Assembly: GCF_001866645.1 (NCBI RefSeq)
Contig: NZ_MLYP01000092.1
Location: forward strand, 1-64,000
Direction: 5' to 3'
From: Streptomyces colonosanans
GTDB lineage: Bacteria > Actinomycetota > Actinomycetes > Streptomycetales > Streptomycetaceae
DNA length: 64,000 nucleotides
In this document: in pieces, positions 35,819 through 41,900 of the stretch
Numbering within the stretch: the stretch's first letter is position 1
Layout: the number at the start of each line of letters is the position of its first letter
Program-made: the position numbers and the translations under genes
The notes under the pieces: generated by a model
The model's input: only the letters and a program-made list of their open reading frames with translations
What the model was told of the DNA's origin: nothing
The model's database searches: none

Positions 35819-35892
35819 CCACACGTCTCGAGGCCCGGGTGCATCTCTGGGCCCGCGGTCCCACCGGGGCGACGCCGAGGCCCAACTCCGAG

Positions 35893-35951
35893 GTTGGGCC
35901 CGGCGTTGGGTCCTGGGGCCCATGTGGGAGGGAGGTTCCCCGACGTACGTT
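35893..35951 (+). promoter_or_regulatory. TTGGGCCC regulatory element B with -10 hexamer
   Basis: The 34-bp element reads GTTGGGCCC, GTTGGGTCC 12 bp further on, then GGGGCCCATGT. TACGTT (TANNNT) lies exactly 24 nt after the conserved A of ATG, as in element A. It precedes the Flp pilin gene with a predicted leader of about 110 nt. Confidence 0.72.
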
Positions 35952-36066
35952 TCTGGTGTCGCCAGCGAGACCGGCCAGGAGGAAGCCGGAAGCGCGAGCG
36001 ACACACAGACTTCGTACGTGACAGAGTCGGCCGGCACACGGTCGGCCGAACCTGGAGGGGAACACC

Positions 36067-36303
36067 ATGATGAAGAACGCCGCTCTCAAGGCCGCCACCA
36101 ACACCAAGGTCTACATCGGCACCTGGGCCAACACCCGCGTCGAGAAGATGAAGGCGCGCCGGGACCAGGGTCAGGGCGCGATCGAGTACGTCGGCATCAC
36201 GATCCTGGTCGTGGCGATCATCGTGGCGCTGCTGAACACGGACATGGGCGAGACCATCGCCAACAAGTTCACCGACAAGATCAACGAGGTCCTCGACAAG
36301 TGA
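36067..36303 (+). CDS. flp: Flp-family major pilin
   Basis: The 78-residue prepilin has a 35-residue basic leader ending QG, then QGAIEYVGITILVVAIIVAL: Gly35 at -1, Glu40 at +5, Tyr41 next to it, as in Flp pilins, then the hydrophobic helix and a short hydrophilic tail (MGETIANKFTDKINEVLDK). It would be cleaved by the A24 peptidase and assembled into thin pili. GGAGGGG precedes the ATGATG start. It is the first gene after element B, and its stop overlaps the TadG-like start. Confidence 0.9.
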   Translation: MMKNAALKAATNTKVYIGTWANTRVEKMKARRDQGQGAIEYVGITILVVAIIVALLNTDMGETIANKFTDKINEVLDK

Positions 36304-36956
36304 GTCGATCGGCTCGCGGGGAGGAAGGGCAGGCCGCACCGCTGTACATCACAGCGGTGGTCGGTCTGCTCTTCCTTGCGTTGCTCTACTTCGTGTTCGG
36401 CAAGGCCGACATCCGGCGCAACGAGGCCCAGACGGCAGCCGACTCCGCGGCACTGGCGGCGGCGATGGAGTCCAGGGACGCACTCAAGGGCGACTTCCTG
36501 GACCACATCCTCGACGCTGACTACCTAAACGACCTCCTCAAGGGCGATCCGGTGAGGACGGCGAACGGTTGCGACGAAGCCCGCCGCTTCGCCGCGCGGA
36601 ACAACGCGCTGACCGATGACACCTTCTCCTGCGTCAAACTCGTCGACGGCCGCTGGGGCTTCACCGTCGAATTGCAGTCCCAGAAGACGGTGGGCAAGAG
36701 CGCGCTTCCCGGTACGGAGAACAAGCGTGCCAAGGCCCACGCCACGGCCATCGTCGAACCCCTCTGCGGCTTGAAGCCCAACGAGGACGTGGAGGCTCCT
36801 CAGGGCGGCGGCGAAGGGTCCGGCGAGGGAGACAAGAAGCCGTCCCCCGGCACGATCCAGTGCGATGGCGGCAAGAAGTGGATCATCGATCCCGAGCACC
36901 AGGACCTCCTGCCAGACCTGTCGGACCTCTTCCGCGTCCGGCTGGCCGAGCACTGA
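36300..36956 (+). CDS. TadG-like pilus protein
   Basis: The 218-residue protein starts at GTG 36300, overlapping the flp stop. It has an EEGQAAPLYITAVVGLLFLA segment (Tad/TadG-like membrane helix, though without Glu at +5), then RRNEAQTAADSAALAAAMES, the classical TadG/TadE sequence after the helix. A ~170-residue exported domain follows with three Cys (NGCDEAR, FSCVKLV, EPLCGLK) plus TIQCDGG. It is probably a minor pilus component or tip protein. Confidence 0.78.
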   Translation: MSRSARGEEGQAAPLYITAVVGLLFLALLYFVFGKADIRRNEAQTAADSAALAAAMESRDALKGDFLDHILDADYLNDLLKGDPVRTANGCDEARRFAARNNALTDDTFSCVKLVDGRWGFTVELQSQKTVGKSALPGTENKRAKAHATAIVEPLCGLKPNEDVEAPQGGGEGSGEGDKKPSPGTIQCDGGKKWIIDPEHQDLLPDLSDLFRVRLAEH

Positions 36957-36986
36957 CCGCGAGCGAACACGAAGGACAAGCGACTC

Positions 36987-37577
36987 ATGATGATTCGGCA
37001 CGTAGGGAAGCTGCGCCGGGCCGGGGCGGCAGCCGTTCTGGCCGCCGCACTGGCCGTCTCGGTGACCGCCTGCAACAGCGACAGCGACGCCAAGAAGCCG
37101 GCGAAGGCCGCGTCCGAGAGCCCTGCCGGGAACAACGACAAGGGCGACGGCGGCAAGACCCTGCCGGACACCAGCAAGGTCATCGCCACCCTCAAGGGCA
37201 GCGACGCCGGCATCGAGATGGTGCTGCACTCGGTGACCCGTGACGAGGGCGGCTTCGTGACGGTGAGCGGCGAGATCAAGAACGCGTCTGGCAAGCGCTA
37301 CACCACTCCGATTCAGTGGAGCGGCCAGGAGCAGGCTGTCGCGGGTGCGGGCCGGTCGTTCGCGGCGATGACGCTGGTGGACTCCAAGGAGAAGAAGCGC
37401 TACTACGTGCTGCGGGACACGGATGATCGGCCGCTGACCACAAGCAAGTACGACTCCAGCCTCCAGGCCGATGAGTCGCTGCCCTTCTTCGCCCAGTTCC
37501 CCGCCCCTCCGGAGGGCACGACCAAGGTCGACCTCCAGTTCCCCGGCTTCCCCAACGCCCCGATTGAGATCTCCTGA
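36987..37577 (+). CDS. lipoprotein with DUF4352-like domain
   Basis: The 196-residue protein has a signal peptide and lipobox (AVSVTAC, Cys29), a Ser/Lys/Gly-rich spacer and a beta-sandwich-like domain (GIEMVLHSVTRDEGGFVTVS, GEIKNASGKRYTTPIQWSG) that resembles DUF4352 domains of extracytoplasmic lipoproteins. It is in the flp operon and coupled to the following OmpA-family gene (TGATG), so both probably act at the cell envelope around the pilus. Confidence 0.75.
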   Translation: MMIRHVGKLRRAGAAAVLAAALAVSVTACNSDSDAKKPAKAASESPAGNNDKGDGGKTLPDTSKVIATLKGSDAGIEMVLHSVTRDEGGFVTVSGEIKNASGKRYTTPIQWSGQEQAVAGAGRSFAAMTLVDSKEKKRYYVLRDTDDRPLTTSKYDSSLQADESLPFFAQFPAPPEGTTKVDLQFPGFPNAPIEIS

Positions 37578-38221
37578 TGAGCGGCGCCACCGCATCCCGT
37601 ACCCCGCGGGCACGCGCGCGTTCGGCGGCGGCCGTACTTGCGGGAGCAATCGCTCTTGGTCTTTCGGTCGCCCCGCACGCCCTCGCGGCCGACAACCCCT
37701 ACCCGTCGGCGTCGGCCCAGCCGCCGGTCAAGGTGGACCCGCAGGCCCCCGGCCTCAAGCTCCCCGCGGGCGCCACGCTCGCCCCGCCCAAGGTGCTGGA
37801 CATCAAGTCCGTCGTCGAGGACCTCGGGGGTGAGGAGCGCCGGGAGGACACCAACGCGGACGTGAAGTTCGCGCTCCAGGCCGAGGTCCTCTTCGGCAAG
37901 GACAGTGCGAAGCTCAACGGCTCGGCGAAGTCCCGTATCACGGAGATCGCCAACGAGATCAAGAAGCAGAACTCGAAGCAGGTCCGCGTCTTCGGCTTCA
38001 CCGACAACCTCGGGAGCCACTCTCACGGCATGGTGCTGTCCAAGCAGCGCGCCGAAGCCGTACAGAAGGTGCTCGAAGGGCAGTTGAACGACTCGTCGAT
38101 CGAGTTCGAGATCCGGGGCTACGCCGAGCAGTTCCCGATCGCCAGCAACTCGACCGAGGAAGGCCGCAAGAAGAACCGGCGCGTGGAGGTCTCCTTCGCA
38201 CGCCCCGGGAGCGGCAACTGA
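37577..38221 (+). CDS. OmpA-family domain protein
   Basis: The 214-residue secreted protein has a Sec signal peptide (residues 1-38, cut near PHALA-ADN). The OmpA/MotB C-terminal domain spans ~95-210: VLFGKDSAKLNGSAKSRITE, VRVFGFTDNLGSHSHGMVLS, KQRAEAVQKVLEGQL, and NRRVEVSFARP with the conserved NRRVE. This domain binds peptidoglycan. In a Gram-positive organism it would anchor the pilus machinery to the wall. It is the last gene of the flp operon, followed by a terminator. Confidence 0.87.
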   Translation: MSGATASRTPRARARSAAAVLAGAIALGLSVAPHALAADNPYPSASAQPPVKVDPQAPGLKLPAGATLAPPKVLDIKSVVEDLGGEERREDTNADVKFALQAEVLFGKDSAKLNGSAKSRITEIANEIKKQNSKQVRVFGFTDNLGSHSHGMVLSKQRAEAVQKVLEGQLNDSSIEFEIRGYAEQFPIASNSTEEGRKKNRRVEVSFARPGSGN

Positions 38222-38282
38222 CCTGGTCTGTACGACACGTTGTAGGGTCTCAAAACTCGCTGCACAATCTCAGCGAGAATTG

Positions 38283-38312
38283 CACGGCGGCGGCACTTAT
38301 GCCGCCGCCGTG
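38283..38312 (+). terminator. hairpin terminator of the flp operon
   Basis: A perfect 12-bp stem (CACGGCGGCGGC) with a 6-nt loop lies 62 nt after the OmpA-family gene. Confidence 0.85.
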
Positions 38313-38586
38313 AGACTCGCAGGTCGGGGCGTCACCTATTCGGGTGGCGAGAACAGTGATCCGTCCCACCCGCGTTCTCTGCGCTGGCACCTTGGCTGCA
38401 CATAGGAAGTTGATGTGTGGCTGGGGGTGTGCGGTGGGGGAATTCGCTGCCACAACCGCTGCGCCCGCTCGTACGCCGCGGGACATCGCGAAGAACCTCG
38501 ACGGCTGGGCCCCGGAGTGCCGGGAATCCGCCTGACCGAGAAACTCAACCACCCATGATTCAGGGGCAGTTAAGTAAGGTCGCCGT
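38313..38586. other. intergenic region
   Basis: I see no supported gene. A 63-codon plus-strand frame at 38344-38535 has no ribosome site and little coding bias. The promoter of the downstream hydrolase should be near 38500-38570. Confidence 0.5.
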
Positions 38587-39330
38587 ATGCGACTCACCGT
38601 CCTCGGCGGCTGCGGAGCCTGGCCGACCGCACAACAGGCCTGCAGCGGCTATCTCCTTGACCACGACGGCTTCCGGCTACTGATCGACCCGGGGTACGCG
38701 ACCTTCCCCCGGCTCCTCGACTACGTCACCCCTGACGGGGTCGACGCCGTGCTCGTCAGCCATGGCCACCCCGACCACTGCGCCGACCTCAACCCGCTGC
38801 TGCGGGCCCGTGGCCTGAGCGACACTCCGCCGCCCGCGCTGCCGCTGCATGCCCCGCACGGGGCGCTCGACGCCGTGCTGGCGTTGGACAAGCCGAGCAT
38901 GCTGGCCGCCGCATACACACTGTGCCCGTTCTGGCCGGGGGAGAAGTTCGGGATTGGCCCGTTCGCCGTCGATACCTGGGAGCTGCCGCACTTCGTGCCC
39001 AACGCGGGCCTGCGGCTGACCGTCGACGGCACCACCCTCGCGTACACCGGCGACACCGGGCCGAGCCCCGAGATCGTCCGGCTCGCCCGCGGCGCCGACC
39101 TCTTCCTGTCCGAGGCCACGTATCTGTACGAAGTGCCCGGCCCGGGCGATGCCCCGTACCTGCTCACCGCGCGCGGCGCCGGACAGTACGCCGCCGCGGC
39201 CGCCGCCGGACGGCTGCTGCTCACCCATCTGTGGCCCGGCACCGACGCCGACGCCGCGACCGGGGTGGCGGGGAAGGCATACGACGGGCCGGTGGCCGTC
39301 GCGACCACCGGCCTCGCCGTCGAGCTCTAA
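38587..39330 (+). CDS. MBL-fold metallo-hydrolase
   Basis: The 247-residue protein is of full length for an RNase Z-like/ElaC-like MBL hydrolase. It has the HxHxDH metal motif in VLVSHGHPDHCADL, then ELPHFVPNAGLRLTVDG, YTGDTGPS and LLLTHLWPGTD supplying the remaining ligands. N-terminal MRLTVLGGCGAWPTAQQACS is typical of this actinobacterial group. The substrate is unknown. It begins a new transcription unit after the flp operon. Confidence 0.85.
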   Translation: MRLTVLGGCGAWPTAQQACSGYLLDHDGFRLLIDPGYATFPRLLDYVTPDGVDAVLVSHGHPDHCADLNPLLRARGLSDTPPPALPLHAPHGALDAVLALDKPSMLAAAYTLCPFWPGEKFGIGPFAVDTWELPHFVPNAGLRLTVDGTTLAYTGDTGPSPEIVRLARGADLFLSEATYLYEVPGPGDAPYLLTARGAGQYAAAAAAGRLLLTHLWPGTDADAATGVAGKAYDGPVAVATTGLAVEL

Positions 39331-39338
39331 CTGCTGTC

Positions 39339-39381
39339 CCGGAGCCGGACGGGGAACCTACCGGCTCTACGCCGGCTCCGG
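39339..39381 (+). terminator. 10-bp inverted repeat after MBL hydrolase
   Basis: CCGGAGCCGG and CCGGCTCCGG flank a 23-nt loop, 8 nt after the stop codon. Confidence 0.55.
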
Positions 39382-39386
39382 GGCAC

Positions 39387-39600
39387 TTACGTCACCGGCT
39401 CATCGACCGCGGCGTCCTCGGCCAGCCAGCTGTTGTTGTCCCAGCGCCCGAACGGGCCCTCGCGGCCGGGGTCGGTGGCTCCCACAGCCACGGGGCCTTT
39501 CAGGCGGTGCCAGTCGGTGCGCTACCTGTTCCCCACGCTCGTGCACCAGCTCCGCCACCGTCCCGAAGTGTCGCCACAGTGGCGGTGCCAGCTACACGGG
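39387..39600 (-). pseudogene. broken gene remnant
   Basis: Reading the minus strand, WRHFGTVAELVHERGEQVAH in one frame is followed, after a shift, by GPFGRWDNNSWLAEDAAVDE and a stop at 39387. Both parts have coding-type codon use; no start was found. The family is not recognised. It marks the edge of the accessory islet. Confidence 0.35.
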
Positions 39601-39667
39601 AACCCATCGGGGCCCGTCCCACGCCGTCAGAGGCGAGGGGCGGGCCCCGGTCGTCGTATGCGGACCG

Positions 39668-39946
39668 TCAGCCGTCGGCCCGGTCACCCTCGGACTCGTC
39701 GGCGGGCATGGCGATGACGAACACACCCTTGCCTTGGACTCCTCGGACGGTTCCCTCTGCCTGGAGTAGCTCGATGGCGGACTTGATGGTCCGGCGACTG
39801 ACCGTTCCGCCCGTCTCCTGTTCCAGTTCATGTTGAGAGGGAATGCGTCGGCCGACCGGGATCTCGCCGCGCCGGATCCGCTCACGCAAGACGGATGCCA
39901 GTTGCACGTACATCGGGATGATGCTCTCCCGGTCGATCTCTATCAT
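39668..39946 (-). CDS. short GntR-family regulator
   Basis: The 92-residue protein is only a GntR winged helix: YVQLASVLRERIRRGEIPVG, RRIPSQHELEQETGGTVSRR, TIKSAIELLQAEGTVRGVQG, GKGVFVI. It has no ligand-binding domain, unlike full GntR regulators (~230 residues), so it is either a minimal repressor or relies on a partner. It is divergent from four small coupled genes, which it probably controls through GTAC-rich sites in between. Confidence 0.85.
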   Translation of the reverse strand: MIEIDRESIIPMYVQLASVLRERIRRGEIPVGRRIPSQHELEQETGGTVSRRTIKSAIELLQAEGTVRGVQGKGVFVIAMPADESEGDRADG

Positions 39947-39990
39947 GCCTCGGAGCGTAAAAGGTCAGCTCAGCGCACGGTAGAACGGCC

Positions 39991-40033
39991 TAGTACGTAC
40001 GAAGGAATACCAGGACGTACCAAGTTGGCGTAC
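39991..40033. promoter_or_regulatory. GTAC-rich candidate operator of the GntR regulator
   Basis: TAGTACGTAC (39991) and the imperfect palindrome CGTACCAAGTTGGCGTAC (40016-40033) lie between the GntR gene and the divergent mini-gene operon, in the position expected for an operator. GntR sites typically have GTnnnnAC form. Confidence 0.5.
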
Positions 40034-40113
40034 AGTCGGTGCCAACAAAAGACCCCCGCGACGGTGGAGGCCGTCCGGGGGCATGGTCACCAACCCTGTG
40101 GAGGTTGAAGACA

Positions 40114-40233
40114 GTGAGCATTATCCACGCGATGGCCCGCTGGGTCCTGGACGTCTTCGTACCCGGTACCGGCACCCACCGGGCGGGCCCGCCCCCCGCC
40201 GTACCGTTCCCCGCCCGCCGAGCGGCGGCGTGA
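40114..40233 (+). CDS. very small protein, first of a coupled set
   Basis: The 39-residue protein starts at GTG 40114 with GGAGG 9 nt upstream, a good ribosome site. It has a short amphipathic helix (IIHAMARWVLDVFVPG) and a Pro/Ala-rich tail. The stop overlaps the next ATG (TGATG). The family is not recognised; the strong start signal and the coupling argue that it is translated. Confidence 0.55.
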   Translation: MSIIHAMARWVLDVFVPGTGTHRAGPPPAVPFPARRAAA

Positions 40234-40439
40234 TGGGGACGCGGAGCAACCGGCCCGGACGGCCGCCCGGCGATCAAGCCCCCATGTGCGTGCGCTGCCA
40301 CACGACCACCGAGAACCCCGTCGTGGTGGGCACGGTGCACCAGAACTCGGGCCCCGGCCTCACCGTGTACGCCTGCCCGGCGTGCGCCCCGCACTTCCCG
40401 CCGCCGGACGTGCCCATCCACCCCGGCGGTGAAGCATGA
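40233..40439 (+). CDS. small CxxC-type protein
   Basis: The 68-residue protein has MCVRCHTTTENPVVVGTVHQ and YACPACAPHF: two CxxC pairs about 30 residues apart, a likely zinc ribbon. It is coupled on both sides by stop/start overlaps. Such small zinc proteins recur next to short GntR regulators in Streptomyces, but their function is unknown. Confidence 0.65.
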   Translation: MGTRSNRPGRPPGDQAPMCVRCHTTTENPVVVGTVHQNSGPGLTVYACPACAPHFPPPDVPIHPGGEA

Positions 40440-40630
40440 GCGCGCGCGGCACGGCGACGGCGAGGACGCTGTCGGCCGAGTGCACCGTGGCGCAGCGGGC
40501 CGGGTACGAGGACCTGCACGGCGCGTGCCGTCAACTGCGGGACGTGCCGCTGCCGCACAGCACCCGCCTGCTGCTGGTGCGCCGTTGCGGCTGCGACTGC
40601 CATCGCCCGTCAGGGGAGGGTGAGTCGTGA
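40436..40630 (+). CDS. small Cys-rich protein
   Basis: The 64-residue protein overlaps the previous gene by 4 bp (ATGA). The helical middle (AQRAGYEDLHGACRQL) is followed by RRCGCDCHRP, a compact Cys cluster that could bind metal. I do not recognise the family. Confidence 0.6.
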   Translation: MSARGTATARTLSAECTVAQRAGYEDLHGACRQLRDVPLPHSTRLLLVRRCGCDCHRPSGEGES

Positions 40631-40929
40631 ACGCCGGAACGCCGCCCGAACCGGGCGCCTCCCGCATCGAGTTGCGTACCTACCGCGTGGACCGGGACGG
40701 GCGGCGCGTCGGCCCGGACCGGGTCCGCGTCCACGCCGGCGCCGCCCCGGCCGCCGTGCCGAAAACCCTGTGGTGGCCGCCCTGCCGCTGCCCCCGCTGC
40801 CGCGAGCGTGAGGTGATCGCCGGAGCCCGGAACGACCCGTCGACCACCTCCGAAACCCAAGGCCGCACCGAGCAGTTACCGCGCACGAACAGCCCGACCG
40901 AGGAGGACCGCAGAAGAACCGGCATGTGA
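40627..40929 (+). CDS. small protein with CxCxxC motif
   Basis: The 100-residue protein starts at GTG 40627, overlapping the previous stop. The first 50 residues are beta-like (IELRTYRVDRDGRRVGPDRV), then WWPPCRCPRCREREV gives a Cys cluster, then a disordered tail. It is the last of the four coupled mini-genes. The function is unknown. Confidence 0.6.
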   Translation: MNAGTPPEPGASRIELRTYRVDRDGRRVGPDRVRVHAGAAPAAVPKTLWWPPCRCPRCREREVIAGARNDPSTTSETQGRTEQLPRTNSPTEEDRRRTGM

Positions 40930-41092
40930 AGAACTCGCGGTGTGAGGAAACCGGCCGTGTCACGGCGCCGGATGGCGGGTCGACGAGGCGTAGGTGACAC
41001 GCGCGGTGGGTGCCCGGGGACATACGGCTGGGCAGCCCCGGAGCGTCGAAGCGGGCCGGTTCCGGAGAAGGGCGGCGCCCGAGAAGGATGAC

Positions 41093-41467
41093 TCAGGAGG
41101 TGGACTCGATCTCCCCCGCGAAGACGATGACCTGGTCGATGAGGCTCCGCCGCAGATGGACGACGTCCGTTCCCGCCAGGCGGGGGCCTCCATCCGGCGT
41201 GGTGAAGACCCACTGGTACCGGGCCCACTCGTCAGGCATGTCCACTGCCGAGCAGCGCACCATCGTGCCGGTCCCCGCCGGGTGGCGCCGGATGTCCAGC
41301 ACGAACCGCTCGACCGCCTCGATCCCTTCACTGCGGCCCAACGGGCCCCAGAAGACCACGTCCGATGTCAGGGCCTGGGAGAGCAGCGCAGTCACATAGC
41401 TGTCGTCCGAGGCGTTGAATGCGGAGATGAACGTGTCGATCGCGGACCGCGCGGTCTCTTCCTGCAT
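41093..41467 (-). CDS. SnoaL/NTF2-like protein
   Basis: The 124-residue protein matches the NTF2-like cone fold: ARSAIDTFISAFNASDDSYV, a middle VVFWGPLGRSEGIEAVERFV with the typical hydrophobic/Gly pattern, and strands YQWVFTTPDGGPRLAGTDVV, LIDQVIVFAGEIEST. Members are small-molecule binding proteins or enzymes such as polyketide cyclases. The start is taken at ATG 41467, where the family begins. There is no ribosome site and the frame continues upstream into a transposase relic, so the original promoter may have been lost. Confidence 0.65.
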   Translation of the reverse strand: MQEETARSAIDTFISAFNASDDSYVTALLSQALTSDVVFWGPLGRSEGIEAVERFVLDIRRHPAGTGTMVRCSAVDMPDEWARYQWVFTTPDGGPRLAGTDVVHLRRSLIDQVIVFAGEIESTS

Positions 41468-41515
41468 GCACCAGTAATACCAGTTGCTTCGCGGATTGCG
41501 GTGTTTGCCGCGGTG

Positions 41516-41647
41516 TTGCAGCTTGGTGCCGCCGGCGCCTTGGTAGCACTCGTCTGCCCAGCAGGCCAGGTCGGCCTCGGCCAGGGCATCGATGATGCCG
41601 TGGGTGCGGGCGGCGGTCAGGTCATGGGTGGCGCTGTAGTGGTAGAC
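41516..41647 (-). pseudogene. IS5-family DDE transposase fragment
   Basis: The minus strand encodes YSATHDLTAARTHGIIDALA followed by DLACWADECYQGAGGT, the conserved middle segment of IS5-type transposases (HDLTAARTHGIIDAL ... ADKGYQGAGGT), with Lys-Gly replaced by Glu-Cys. Only about 45 residues remain. No terminal inverted repeats were found. The frame reads on into the SnoaL-like gene. Confidence 0.75.
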
Positions 41648-41793
41648 GGTGCCGAAGTCAGCGGCGAGAGTGGCGCGCAGAACTGAACGACCCGACGCCT
41701 TCAGGCGGCAGATGAGAGGGCGATCGCCGACGTCCGGCGGTCGCCCTCTTGTCCGCTTGTCCGCCTTCCCGACGGTTGACGGTTTTGCTTCGA

Positions 41794-41852
41794 TTTGGGC
41801 CCATCGTTGGGCCCAGGGACCCACGACGTGACGCGTGTGACGCCACTAGCCT
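41794..41852 (+). promoter_or_regulatory. TTGGGCCC regulatory element C with -10 hexamer
   Basis: TTTGGGCCC and GTTGGGCCC occur 12 bp apart, followed by AGGGACCCACGA. TAGCCT (TANNNT) lies 24 nt after the position equivalent to the A of ATG. It precedes the toxin gene at 41901. Confidence 0.7.
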
Positions 41853-41900
41853 TACGGATGATCAACTTGCGTGAGTGCGACCGTCGTTGGGGGAGGCGGA

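Noticed and set aside
38344..38535. 63-codon plus-strand frame after the flp operon
   Set aside because: No ribosome site and weak codon bias; overlaps the likely promoter region of the MBL hydrolase.
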